Shown: positions 42,313-50,435 of the stretch, piece by piece
Numbering within the stretch: the stretch's first letter is position 1
Layout of the letters: each line of letters opens with the position of its first letter
Source of the DNA: Bariatricus massiliensis
GTDB taxonomy: Bacteria > Bacillota > Clostridia > Lachnospirales > Lachnospiraceae
DNA: 64,000 bases
Reading direction: 5' to 3'
NCBI RefSeq assembly: GCF_900086725.1
Contig: NZ_LT574838.1
Location: 1,189,617-1,253,616 of the forward strand
Position numbers and translations under genes: made by a program
The notes under the pieces: model-generated
What the model saw: the letters and a program-made list of their open reading frames with translations, nothing else
Databases searched by the model: none
Told to the model about the DNA's origin: nothing

Positions 42313-42594
42313 TTATCTAACTTTAGATTTCTTTTCGTCTTTTCCATGTCCTCTGTAAGTTCTTGTAGCAACGAACTCTCCGAGTTTATGTCCAACCATA
42401 TCTTCTGTCACATATACCGGAACATGCTTTCTTCCGTCATGAACTGCGATTGTATGTCCAATCATCATTGGGAAGATTGTAGAACGACGAGACCATGTCT
42501 TGATAACGCCCTTGTCTCCTGATGCGTTCATTGCTTCCACTTTCTTAAGCAGGCTTGCGTCTGCGAATGGTCCTTTTTTAAGTGAACGAGCCAT
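42313..42594 (-). CDS. rpsS: 30S ribosomal protein S19
   Basis: This encodes 93 residues. MARSLKKGPFADASLLKKVE starts it, and HKLGEFVATRTYRGHGKDEK is the S19 signature. It lies in the head of the 30S subunit. Confidence 0.97.
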   Translation of the reverse strand: MARSLKKGPFADASLLKKVEAMNASGDKGVIKTWSRRSTIFPMMIGHTIAVHDGRKHVPVYVTEDMVGHKLGEFVATRTYRGHGKDEKKSKVR

Positions 42595-42619
42595 AGGTTC
42601 TAACCTCCTTCAAAATTGT

Positions 42620-43462
42620 CTATTTGATTCCTCTACCGTCTTTTCTTCTGATGATCAGCTTGTTAGACTGTTTGTTTTTCTTACGAGTCTTAAGACCAAG
42701 TGCCGGTTTACCCCAAGGAGTACACGGACCCGGACGGCCGATTCCAGTCTTACCTTCACCACCACCGTGTGGATGGTCATTCGGGTTCATAACAGAACCA
42801 CGAACTGTAGGTCTAAAGCCCATGTGACGTTTACGTCCTGCTTTACCAACATTGATGAGGTTGTGGTCACCATTTCCGACAACGCCGACAGATGCGCGGC
42901 ATTCGATCGGAACCATTCTCATTTCGCCTGACGGCAGTCTGAGTGTTGCATATTTGCCTTCTTTAGCCATTAACTGAGCGCTGTTTCCGGCTGAACGAAC
43001 AAGCTGTCCGCCTTTTCCCGGGTGAAGCTCAATATTGTGAATCTGTGTACCAACCGGGATATTAGCAAGCGGCAGGCAGTTTCCTACTCTTACTTCTGCT
43101 TCCGGTCCGTTCATAACTTTCATTCCGTCTGTTAAGCCTTCCGGAGCAAGGATGTAAGCTTTTTCTCCGTCTGCGTAGCAGATGAGCGCGATGTTTGCGC
43201 TTCTGTTCGGATCGTATTCGATTCCGATTACTGTAGCCATGATTCCGTCTTTTTTACGTTTGAAGTCTACAAGTCTATATTTTCTCTTAACTCCGCCTCC
43301 GCGGTGTCTAACTGTAATTTTACCCTGATTATTACGTCCGGCTGTCTTGTTCAAAGATACAACTAAGGATTTTTCCGGAGTTGTCTTTGTGATTTCGGAG
43401 AAATCAGAACCGGTCATATGTCTTCTGGAAGGTGTATATGGGCGGTATGTTTTAATTCCCAT
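42620..43462 (-). CDS. rplB: 50S ribosomal protein L2
   Basis: This encodes 280 residues. MGIKTYRPYTPSRRHMTGSD starts it, and PNDHPHGGGEGKTGIGRPGP holds the conserved loop with the functional His. It is needed for subunit association and peptidyl transfer. Confidence 0.98.
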   Translation of the reverse strand: MGIKTYRPYTPSRRHMTGSDFSEITKTTPEKSLVVSLNKTAGRNNQGKITVRHRGGGVKRKYRLVDFKRKKDGIMATVIGIEYDPNRSANIALICYADGEKAYILAPEGLTDGMKVMNGPEAEVRVGNCLPLANIPVGTQIHNIELHPGKGGQLVRSAGNSAQLMAKEGKYATLRLPSGEMRMVPIECRASVGVVGNGDHNLINVGKAGRKRHMGFRPTVRGSVMNPNDHPHGGGEGKTGIGRPGPCTPWGKPALGLKTRKKNKQSNKLIIRRKDGRGIK

Positions 43463-43584
43463 TACTATATCTCCTTTCGTTACTTACTAATTATTTGTGT
43501 CACGGAATTGCACCGTTTAAATGATTGAGTCACTTAGTGGGGATGTTCTCCTCGCTAAACTCATCTGCCACCACTTGAGTGGGG

Positions 43585-43657
43585 ACGTTCTCCTCGCTAA
43601 GCTCCGAGAACGGGTCTCGACTAAGACTCAATCTTCGCTCCGCTCGTTTTCGTCAAG
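43585..43657 (-). repeat. Ribosomal-spacer repeat R8
   Basis: CGTTCTC (43585-43591) pairs with GAGAACG (43605-43611) around CTCGCTAAGCTC. A diverged tail, in operon sense ACTTGACGAAAACGAGCGG, begins at the rplW stop codon. The 43463-43658 spacer holds only this. Confidence 0.6.
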
Positions 43658-43658
43658 T

Positions 43659-43964
43659 CTACAGACCCTGGAAAATCTCAATCTCAGCGGATTCAGCTGT
43701 GAGCTGAACGATAGCTTTTTTTGTCTTTGCTGTCTTTCCGAATGTCATAGAGCCACGAGCTCTTTTTTTCTTTCCGTCAAGGTTCATTGTGTTGACATTT
43801 GCAACCTTTGTTCCCGGGAACATTTTTTCAACAGCTTCTTTAACCTGAGTCTTGGTAGCCTCTGTGTGAACTAAGAATGTGTATTTCTTGTCAGCCATAA
43901 GCTCCATTGTCTTCTCAGTTACTACTGGTTTAAGGATTACATCATAATACTGAATGTTTGCCAT
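43659..43964 (-). CDS. rplW: 50S ribosomal protein L23
   Basis: This encodes 101 residues. VILKPVVTEKTMELMADKKY and VEKMFPGTKVANVNTMNL are typical. It is the docking site for trigger factor and SRP at the tunnel exit. Its ATG overlaps the rplD stop by one base. Confidence 0.97.
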   Translation of the reverse strand: MANIQYYDVILKPVVTEKTMELMADKKYTFLVHTEATKTQVKEAVEKMFPGTKVANVNTMNLDGKKKRARGSMTFGKTAKTKKAIVQLTAESAEIEIFQGL

Positions 43965-44584
43965 TATGCGTACACCTCCTCGATGTTTGCAACAGCAGCT
44001 TTCGTTGCGATTACTGTGTTGTATTTCAGGATATCATACACATTGATTGTATTTGTGCGGGCTGTCTTGATGTCAGCGATGTTTCTTGCTGAAAGCTCTG
44101 CGTTCTTGTTTCCGTCTTCTAATACAACTAATGCTTTAGATACTGACAGGTTGTTTAATACTTCCTGGAATTTTTTTGTCTTGATTTCGTCGAAGTTGAT
44201 TTCATCAACAACAATAAATTTCTTAGCCTCTACTCTGGATGTCAGTGCAGACTTAAGAGCAGCTCTTTTTTCTTTTTTGTTCAATTTGAAAGAATAATCT
44301 CTCGGTGTCGGTGCGAATACTACTCCACCGCCTGTCCACTGCGGAGATCTTGTAGAACCCTGTCTTGCATGACCTGTTCCTTTCTGTCTCCACGGTTTTC
44401 TTCCGCCGCCGGAAACTTCAGCACGTGTCTTTGCTTTCTGTGTTCCCTGACGATTATTTGCAAGCTGGCTTACAACTGCCATGTGTACAAGGTGTTCGTT
44501 TACTTCTACACCAAATACAGCGTCGTTTAAGTCGATTGTGCCAACTTCTTTACCTTCGATATTGTAAACAGATACGTTTGCCAT
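43964..44584 (-). CDS. rplD: 50S ribosomal protein L4
   Basis: This encodes 206 residues. The exit-tunnel loop is visible as RAEVSGGGRKPWRQKGTGHA and RQGSTRSPQWTGGGVVFAP. In some bacteria L4 represses the S10 operon through its leader, which is relevant to the leader at 45688-45911. Confidence 0.97.
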   Translation of the reverse strand: MANVSVYNIEGKEVGTIDLNDAVFGVEVNEHLVHMAVVSQLANNRQGTQKAKTRAEVSGGGRKPWRQKGTGHARQGSTRSPQWTGGGVVFAPTPRDYSFKLNKKEKRAALKSALTSRVEAKKFIVVDEINFDEIKTKKFQEVLNNLSVSKALVVLEDGNKNAELSARNIADIKTARTNTINVYDILKYNTVIATKAAVANIEEVYA

Positions 44585-44614
44585 CTGTGTGTTCCTCCTT
44601 TCCTAGTGCAAATC

Positions 44615-45295
44615 TTAGATAGATTTTACAGTTTCCCTGATTGTTACTAAAGATTTTTTCGGTCCCGGTACGGCACCTTTTACTAAGAGCAGATTGTTCT
44701 CAGCGTCTACCTTTACGATTTCAAGGTTCTGAACTGTAATTCTCTTTGCTCCCATGTGTCCTGGCATCTTTTTGCCCTTGAATACTTTACTCGGGTCTGA
44801 TGCAGCACCATTGGAACCAGCGTGACGATGGAACTTGGAACCATGTGCCATAGGTCCTCTGTGCTGGTTGTGTCTCTTGATTGCACCCTGGAATCCTTTA
44901 CCTTTGGAAATAGCTGTCGCGTCGATTTTGTCTCCAGCCTCAAAGATATCTGCTTTAATTTCCTGAGCCAATGCAAATTCGTCTGCATTGTCGAATTTGA
45001 ATTCTCTTACGAATCTTTTTCCGCTTACGCCGGCCTTGTCAAAGTGTCCTTTTTCAGCCTTTGTAACACCGTGTCTGTGCACGATTTCTTTTTTGCCGTT
45101 CTTGTCAACGTTAACGATTCTGTCTTTCTTGTCAACGAATCCAACCTGAACTGCGCTGTAACCGTCGTTTTCAACTGTCTTGATCTGTGTTACTACACAT
45201 GGGCCAGCCTGAAGAACAGTTACCGGAGTTAACACTCCATCTTCGTTGAAGATTTGAGTCATTCCGACTTTGGTAGCTAAGATAGCTTTCTTCAT
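44615..45295 (-). CDS. rplC: 50S ribosomal protein L3
   Basis: This encodes 226 residues from ATG 45295 (MKKAILATKVGMTQIFNEDG), with AGGAGGTAATTATA upstream; the longer frame 5-prime of this is not L3-like. FQGAIKRHNQHRGPMAHGSK is the L3 signature near the peptidyl-transferase centre. Confidence 0.97.
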   Translation of the reverse strand: MKKAILATKVGMTQIFNEDGVLTPVTVLQAGPCVVTQIKTVENDGYSAVQVGFVDKKDRIVNVDKNGKKEIVHRHGVTKAEKGHFDKAGVSGKRFVREFKFDNADEFALAQEIKADIFEAGDKIDATAISKGKGFQGAIKRHNQHRGPMAHGSKFHRHAGSNGAASDPSKVFKGKKMPGHMGAKRITVQNLEIVKVDAENNLLLVKGAVPGPKKSLVTIRETVKSI

Positions 45296-45369
45296 TATAA
45301 TTACCTCCTGTGATTTACAGCGGAACGTGGCTTGCACGTTCATCCTAAAACTTAGGAATTACTGTGTTC

Positions 45370-45687
45370 TTATTTGCTTTTCATTTTGATATCAATATAC
45401 ACGCCTGCCGGCATTTCCAGTCTGGACAATGCGTCTACAGTTTTCTGTGTAGGTGTGATGATATCGATGAGTCTCTTGTGAGTCCTCTGCTCGAACTGCT
45501 CTCTGGAGTCTTTGTATTTGTGAACCGCTCTTAAGATAGTAACTACTTCCTTCTTAGTCGGAAGAGGTACCGGTCCGCTAACCTGTGCTCCGTTCTTCTT
45601 TACAGTTTCGATGATTTTCTTGGCAGATGCATCTACTAATTGATGATCGTATGCCTTCAATGTGATTCTCATTACTTGACTTGCCAT
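45370..45687 (-). CDS. rpsJ: 30S ribosomal protein S10
   Basis: This encodes 105 residues from ATG 45687 (MASQVMRITLKAYDHQLVDA), with AAGGAGGCGAC in front. PLPTKKEVVTILRAVHKYKD and EQFEQRTHKRLIDI are S10 signatures. It also acts as NusE in antitermination. It is the first gene of the supercluster. Confidence 0.97.
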   Translation of the reverse strand: MASQVMRITLKAYDHQLVDASAKKIIETVKKNGAQVSGPVPLPTKKEVVTILRAVHKYKDSREQFEQRTHKRLIDIITPTQKTVDALSRLEMPAGVYIDIKMKSK

Positions 45688-45911
45688 AAAAAAAGTCGCC
45701 TCCTTTTCGTACTTAAACCTCAGTACGACAAGCGGTGACTGTACACTTCCCCGTGTGTGTCGTGAGCAACTCACACGTTGTTACCACATTTCAGTGGCTG
45801 TTATGATTCGTACAGTGACTTGTCGCCAGTTTCCTAACTTGACATTCGCTCCGCGGAAAACCTGCCATATATGGGCAGCAACCTCTCGCTTCACAGCTAT
45901 CAATGTCACAG
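45688..45911 (-). ncRNA. S10-operon leader, structured
   Basis: About 220 nt lie between the promoter and rpsJ. In operon sense there are stems such as GCCCATATATGGC, GTGTGAGTTGCTCACGACACAC, and a long pairing of GCGACAAGTCACTGTAC with GTACAGTCACCGCTTGTCG that encloses most of the leader. GTACTGAGGTTTAAGTAC closes near the rpsJ site. Autoregulation by an S10-operon protein (L4, or S10 itself) is inferred. Confidence 0.55.
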
Positions 45912-45918
45912 CTTTTTT

Positions 45919-45947
45919 AGTATACATGATTAATATTAGGTTTTCAA
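45919..45947 (-). promoter_or_regulatory. S10-operon promoter
   Basis: In minus sense TTGAAA (45942-45947), 17 bp, TATACT (45919-45924): a strong sigma-A promoter about 230 bp before rpsJ. Confidence 0.8.
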
Positions 45948-46017
45948 GTAGTTTGTTGAAAATATTGTATTTTTTTCAATACAATCAATTTAAGTAAAAA
46001 TTCATAATCATTTCCTC

Positions 46018-46218
46018 TATATTATGATGTCAGGGTCAAAAGGTTATACAATGCATGCTTGCATGCAATTGGATAACTTTGGGACCCGTAAAACATGAGA
46101 AAGTAGCCCGATTAGGGCGGATTTCGAATGTTTTTAGGATTTTGGGAGCACGAAGTGCGGAGAAATCCGTAGACATCAAGGTCAAAGAGTGTTTTGACCC
46201 CAGCATCATATTATAATA
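46018..46218. mobile_element. MITE-like element of about 200 bp
   Basis: The ends are imperfect inverted repeats: ATTATGATGTCAGGGTCAAAA (from 46021) and, reversed, ATATGATGCTGGGGTCAAAA. Inside is ATGCATGC TT GCATGCA and no reading frame. It lies between the divergent S10 promoter and the next promoter. It looks like a non-autonomous transposon or a mobile palindromic unit. Confidence 0.5.
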
Positions 46219-46302
46219 GAAGAAACACTATTAGAAATTAATTGTGTCTCTGCTCAGCGTACAATTGTACGCATAAAAATACAATAGTTTTCAAATTATT
46301 TA

Positions 46303-46331
46303 TTGACACTACCACGACAACGTGGTATAGT
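46303..46331 (+). promoter_or_regulatory. Promoter with palindromic operator in its spacer
   Basis: TTGACA (46303-46308), 17 bp, TATAGT (46326-46331). Between the boxes TACCACG (46310-46316), ACAA, CGTGGTA (46321-46327) is a perfect 7-bp inverted repeat. A dimeric repressor could bind there and block polymerase. The partner regulator is unknown. Confidence 0.75.
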
Positions 46332-46337
46332 GTAACC

Positions 46338-46595
46338 AACTTAATTGAGAAAAGACGTACAACCAAGGGCGGTTCCGTAACAGAGGGATACCGCTATTTT
46401 TGAAAACTCAGTTGAGTCCGACCAATTTGGTTGTTATTGCAGTTATATTGTTGCCGATTGTTTCCCCCAAGAATAATCCTGCAGCGATAAACTCCAATTG
46501 ATATATACATCCTCTTTGTAGGAGCATTCCCCAGCTTTGTATATAAAACAAACTGCAATGCAACGAGGAAAAACCTCTCAATGACATACCAAAAA
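46338..46595 (+). ncRNA. Structured RNA or long leader, unknown class
   Basis: This is a 250-nt gene-free transcript start region after a strong promoter. Stems visible: GCGGTT...ACCGC (46360-46394); AACCAA (near 46351) with TTGGTT (near 46428); GTTGTTATTGCAGTT with AACTGCAATGCAAC, closing a large domain; TCCTCT...AGGAG-like pairing; and GAGG AAAAA CCTC. A terminator (46596-46625) follows. It could be a riboswitch for the 50-aa gene or a stand-alone RNA. It does not match a T-box or any riboswitch I can recall. Confidence 0.45.
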
Positions 46596-46625
46596 GAAAA
46601 GGCATGACTGCTGTCATGCCTTTTC
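46596..46625 (+). terminator. Terminator/attenuator before the 50-aa gene
   Basis: GAAAAGGCATGAC (46596-46608), loop TGCT, GTCATGCCTTTTC (46613-46625), then TCTT. A perfect 13-bp stem ends only 10 nt before the AAAAGGAGG ribosome binding site, as in attenuators. Confidence 0.75.
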
Positions 46626-46649
46626 TCTTACCCAAAAGGAGGAAATACC

Positions 46650-46802
46650 ATGTCCGAAGAGAAAAAGCAAAAAGCACAAGAGTCCAAGCCAGAAGAGTTA
46701 AAGGATGAATATAAGGCCGGCCAAAATGACGAGTGGGCCGCCGATTCTCAGGACGAGCTGGAAGACTGGATCGAAGAACAAGGGATACAGCTGCGCTACT
46801 AA
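46650..46802 (+). CDS. Small acidic protein of unknown function
   Basis: This encodes 50 residues from an ATG with AAAAGGAGGAAATACC in front: MSEEKKQKAQESKPEELKDE, then YKAGQNDEWAADSQ and DELEDWIEEQGIQLRY. It is highly charged (Glu/Asp/Lys), has no membrane segment or Cys, and is probably helical or disordered. It has a proper binding site, its own terminator overlapping the stop codon and a long regulated leader, so it is likely real. I do not recognise the family. Confidence 0.7.
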   Translation: MSEEKKQKAQESKPEELKDEYKAGQNDEWAADSQDELEDWIEEQGIQLRY

Positions 46803-46814
46803 CGCGCAGCTTTT
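46789..46814 (+). terminator. Terminator overlapping the stop of the 50-aa gene
   Basis: AGCTGCGC (46789-46796) pairs with GCGCAGCT (46804-46811), then TTTT. The stop codon lies in the loop. This separates the small gene from the exporter gene, which has its own promoter. Confidence 0.75.
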
Positions 46815-46887
46815 CCGCCCCTCATTATCATCTGTTTTTCTACGGTGCACACGCCTTAACTTCCTTTAATTTTTACATTATTTATTC

Positions 46888-46916
46888 TTTACATTTCTCC
46901 CTAACTCGCCTATACT
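46888..46916 (+). promoter_or_regulatory. Promoter of the TauE/SafE gene
   Basis: TTTACA (46888-46893), 17 bp, TATACT (46911-46916), 47 bp before the start codon. Confidence 0.7.
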
Positions 46917-46963
46917 CTTTTATGGATATTAAATATAGTTAAATTTCATTGGGAGGAAATTTT

Positions 46964-48061
46964 ATGGACATTATGTTACTTATCAAGGCAGCAATTATCA
47001 TTTATGGTTTCGTCTTCGCCTTTATTCTCGTCCGCGACTGTATACAGCACAAGGAAGACTTTACCCGCACAAAGCTGGTACCTTTGGCGGCAATCGGCTT
47101 CATCAGCGACCTACTTGATACTTGGGGAATCGGCAGCTTCGCTACATGTCAGGCCGGGTTCAAGTTCAGCAAATCTTGTGATGACGAGATGATGCCGGGC
47201 ACATTGAATATCGCCCACACCATCCCTACTATTCTGGAATTCCTGCTTTTCCTTGAGCTGATTCAGATTTCAGGTGTCACATTGATCGCATTGATTGCCG
47301 GAGCTGTTGTGGGGGCTGTTTTCGGCGCATCTATTGTATCCAAGTGGTCAAAGAAACTGATTCGTATCGCGCTGGGCTGTGCACTGGTAATTCTAGCGGG
47401 AGTGCTCTCCTGTAAACTGGCACATATAGGCCCCTTCGAAAGTACAATGAAGCCAGCGAAAATTGTTTCCGAAATGCAGAATCAGGGAATCACGATTGTA
47501 GGGGGAGACATTTGGGCCGATAAGACCGCCCAAAGCTCTAAACTCAGCAAACGTGAGCAGGCCGTATTCAGCGACCCTTCTGTGGCTCCGAGCGAATTGA
47601 ACCACGTGATAGACGCCTTGAAAGAATCAGGAAACACGCAGATTGATAAGCGCAAGCTTTCCTCGGCTATCAAGGACAATTTGATATATGAGCTCACCGG
47701 TTCTAAGTTGATTATAGGCGTAATCGGAAATATGCTTTTAGGTGCGCTGATGACAATCGGCGTCGGACTGTACGCACCGTGTATGGCTTTAATCAGTACC
47801 TTAGGCATGAACGTAACGGCAGCTTTCCCTGTCATGATGGGTTCCTGCGCCTTTCTCATGCCTTCGGCCGGACTTCGCTTTTTAAAAGCCGGCAAGTATG
47901 ACCGTAAAGCAGCGGTGATGATTACTATCTTCGGATGCGTTGGAGTATTTGTGGCCTATAAGGTCGCATCCATGCTGCCAATGAATATTCTCACCGGAAT
48001 CATCGTGTGCGTGATGCTTTATACCGCATTCACCTTCTTCCGCGACCGCAACAAGGCGTAA
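46964..48061 (+). CDS. TauE/SafE family membrane permease
   Basis: This encodes 365 residues from ATG 46964, with GGGAGGAAATTTT in front. It has about seven to nine hydrophobic segments. The first half has LVPLAAIGFISDLLDTWGIG and MMPGTLNIAHTIPTILEFLL, and the second half has GVGLYAPCMALISTLGMN, the internal repeat typical of TauE/SafE (PF01925) exporters of sulfite or organosulfur anions. Residues ~150-230 are an unusual soluble loop with QAVFSDPSVAPSEL. The substrate cannot be told; sulfur or anion export is the family role. Confidence 0.75.
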   Translation: MDIMLLIKAAIIIYGFVFAFILVRDCIQHKEDFTRTKLVPLAAIGFISDLLDTWGIGSFATCQAGFKFSKSCDDEMMPGTLNIAHTIPTILEFLLFLELIQISGVTLIALIAGAVVGAVFGASIVSKWSKKLIRIALGCALVILAGVLSCKLAHIGPFESTMKPAKIVSEMQNQGITIVGGDIWADKTAQSSKLSKREQAVFSDPSVAPSELNHVIDALKESGNTQIDKRKLSSAIKDNLIYELTGSKLIIGVIGNMLLGALMTIGVGLYAPCMALISTLGMNVTAAFPVMMGSCAFLMPSAGLRFLKAGKYDRKAAVMITIFGCVGVFVAYKVASMLPMNILTGIIVCVMLYTAFTFFRDRNKA

Positions 48062-48080
48062 ATTATTTGAATAACATACA

Positions 48081-48108
48081 AAAGTCCGTGTAATCATACA
48101 CGGACTTT
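48081..48108. terminator. Bidirectional terminator
   Basis: AAAGTCCGTGT (48081-48091) pairs with ACACGGACTTT (48098-48108). It lies between the convergent exporter and histidine kinase genes. Confidence 0.85.
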
Positions 48109-48135
48109 CTGTTTATATATAGACTCCCCAGCCAA

Positions 48136-49650
48136 CTACAAAGCCTCCATTATTACAGTCACTTTAAACTGGTCGCCATCAATCTCTACGTGGAAGGTTC
48201 CACCCATGTTTTTCACGAAGCTTTCGGCAATGGCAAGCCCAAGTCCGTGTCCTTCAGTATTTCTAGCTCTGTCCGCCCTCGCGAAGCGTTCCAGCACTTC
48301 CTCTTCCGTAAAATCCATCTCATACGAAGATGTATTTTTAACGGCCACTTCAATCTTCTTTCCCACACGTGTTTCCTCTATATAAATACGTGTTCCCTTC
48401 AAAGAATACTTCAAGGCATTGGAAATTAGATTTTGGAATACTCTGTACATTTTTTTGCTGTCACCAATGAATTTTGCGGGTTCTTCAGACAGCCTCTTCC
48501 TAATCACCATGCCGCTCTCAGTAATCGCGTCTTCCATATCCCCCAGCGTCTGCTCCAGCAGTTTTTTCATATCCAGCTCTTCCAGCTCGAGTTCCACCGT
48601 ACCGCTGGTAGCCTTTGACAGCTCAAAAATATCCTGTATCATATCTTTCAGTTGTTCCTGCTTCACGCCCAGAATTTCTACATAGTCTTTCGCCTCACTG
48701 CTAAGCTCTTCCTTTTTCAGCAAATCAATATAGCCCACCATGGAAGTAAGCGGTGTCTTCAAATCATGGGAAACATTTGTAATCAAATCTATTTTCATCC
48801 GTTCCGCCTGCATTTGTTTCTCCATGATGTGTTTTAGATTCTTGCTGATACCGCAAAGCTTTTCCGAGGAACGCCGGATATCCGGATCGTCTATCTCTTC
48901 CGTTTCCAGCTCCAGATTCCCCTCCGCCATCACATCGATTTGATGTAGAAGTTTCCCCACATCTTTATAGCTTTTGCTTTTGAGCCTTATTATGGCGGCT
49001 CCTATAAGTACTCCAGCCACGGCAACCCCACTGATGAGGACGAAGAACGGCGACCACCATACCGCCAGCCCTTCATAAAGGTTTATCAAAAGCATGGCCA
49101 GTGCGCTCAGCATTACGACCACAAGTCCAAAATGTTCTTCTTTACGGAGACGCTTTTCAAACAATTCCGCCTCTTTCCAAGAACGATACTTTTTCCACAG
49201 AACAGAATCTTCTTCGATAGTTCTCAGAAGCTTTTTTCTAACAAACAGCACGATCATTCCCTGAAGAAGTGCACTGGGAAGAAGAAAAACGCCAAAACTG
49301 ATAAATAAAGAGGGGACAAATCCCCAGCGGTACTGTAATGAGTAATTCCCTCTCATACCGGATGTTATAGCCCAAACACCTAATAACAGCAGCGCCGTCA
49401 TGGCGGCGAGGATTTCTGTTTTTACTTTATCCCACCAGCCTGCCTTCAACTCTCTGCGCTCTTCTTCCGGGTAGGAAGTGATATATGCAAAAATCGCTAT
49501 CGTTTCCAATACTATCAGTGTCAAAAGGCTCGCCATTTCCAGAGTACTTACTCCGTAACTGCCCGGCGACCTCCACAAGCACAGGTGTATTACCAGCGCC
49601 ACCGTAAAAATTCCCCAAATAATAAATACTTTTTTTTCCTGCTTACTCAT
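48136..49650 (-). CDS. Membrane sensor histidine kinase
   Basis: This encodes 504 residues from ATG 49650 (MSKQEKKVFIIWG), overlapping the regulator stop by 8 bases. A longer start seven codons upstream is possible. Five or six hydrophobic segments lie in the first ~215 residues with short loops. A HAMP-like linker follows, then the H-box NVSHDLKTPLTSMVGYIDLL, the N-box FQNLISNALKYS and the G-box GHGLGLAI. The sensor part gives no clue to the signal. It pairs with the response regulator directly upstream. Confidence 0.9.
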   Translation of the reverse strand: MSKQEKKVFIIWGIFTVALVIHLCLWRSPGSYGVSTLEMASLLTLIVLETIAIFAYITSYPEEERRELKAGWWDKVKTEILAAMTALLLLGVWAITSGMRGNYSLQYRWGFVPSLFISFGVFLLPSALLQGMIVLFVRKKLLRTIEEDSVLWKKYRSWKEAELFEKRLRKEEHFGLVVVMLSALAMLLINLYEGLAVWWSPFFVLISGVAVAGVLIGAAIIRLKSKSYKDVGKLLHQIDVMAEGNLELETEEIDDPDIRRSSEKLCGISKNLKHIMEKQMQAERMKIDLITNVSHDLKTPLTSMVGYIDLLKKEELSSEAKDYVEILGVKQEQLKDMIQDIFELSKATSGTVELELEELDMKKLLEQTLGDMEDAITESGMVIRKRLSEEPAKFIGDSKKMYRVFQNLISNALKYSLKGTRIYIEETRVGKKIEVAVKNTSSYEMDFTEEEVLERFARADRARNTEGHGLGLAIAESFVKNMGGTFHVEIDGDQFKVTVIMEAL

Positions 49651-50350
49651 ATTTTTCAATCTTATAGCCAATGCCCCACACCACCTTCAAATATTTTGGA
49701 TTTTTCGGAGTGATTTCGATTTTCTCACGGATACGACGTATATGTACTATGACCGTGTTTTCACCGGCATACGCTGTCTCCTGCCATACTCTCTCGTAAA
49801 TCTGCTCCGCCGAAAAAACGAATCCGGGATGTTCCATCAGGAGTTCTAGTATCTTATATTCTGTGGCCGTAAGTTTCACCGGCTCCCCATCCACCATAAT
49901 CTGTTTGGTGTTCCTGTTGAGCTCAAGCCCTCCCGTGCGGAGCACGTCTTTGTCCGCCTTGCCGTCTCCTGCCGCGCCGAACTGGAAATACCGCCTTAGC
50001 TGGGATTTCACCCGTGCCATAAGCTCCGCCGTATTATAGGGCTTGGTGATATAATCGTCCGCTCCCATGGACAGGCCGATGACCTTATCGCTTTCTTCTG
50101 TCTTCGCGGACAGCATAATGACAGGAATATTGTTCTGCTCTCGAATCTTCATCAGCGCCGACAGGCCGTTCATCTGCGGCATCATGACATCCATGATAAT
50201 CAGATGTACTTTATCTGTAACAAGTCTATCGAGAGCCCCTATTCCGTCATACGCTTTAAGCACACAATACCCTTCCAGCTCTAGAAGCTTGCCGAGCGAG
50301 CGCACAATCTCTTTGTCATCGTCAACAACTAAAATACGATATTGCTCCAT
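49643..50350 (-). CDS. OmpR/PhoB-type response regulator
   Basis: This encodes 235 residues from ATG 50350 (MEQYRILVVDDDKEI), with GGAGGAGTTAGGG upstream. The receiver has LIIMDVMMPQMNGL (phosphorylated Asp) and the Lys of YITKPYN. The winged-helix part has LTATEYKILELLMEHPG and ENTVIVHIRRIREKI. It is similar in type to VanR-like regulators. Targets are unknown. It is 86 bp downstream of prdE in the same direction and could partly share transcription. Confidence 0.92.
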   Translation of the reverse strand: MEQYRILVVDDDKEIVRSLGKLLELEGYCVLKAYDGIGALDRLVTDKVHLIIMDVMMPQMNGLSALMKIREQNNIPVIMLSAKTEESDKVIGLSMGADDYITKPYNTAELMARVKSQLRRYFQFGAAGDGKADKDVLRTGGLELNRNTKQIMVDGEPVKLTATEYKILELLMEHPGFVFSAEQIYERVWQETAYAGENTVIVHIRRIREKIEITPKNPKYLKVVWGIGYKIEKYE

Positions 50351-50435
50351 CCCTAACTCCTCCGGTCTTTCGTTTCTCATTTGAAAGTGTACTATAAAAA
50401 GCTAAGATTTTCTCTTCATAAATCTAACATTTTTC

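Noticed and set aside
46360..46394. T-box leader
   Set aside because: GGGCGGTTCC looks a little like the T-box sequence, but AGGGUGGNACCGCG and a specifier stem are absent, and the gene behind is not amino-acid related.
46408..46677. 89-codon minus-strand frame in the leader region
   Set aside because: No binding site or known motif; it overlaps the structured leader, the terminator and the start of the 50-aa gene.
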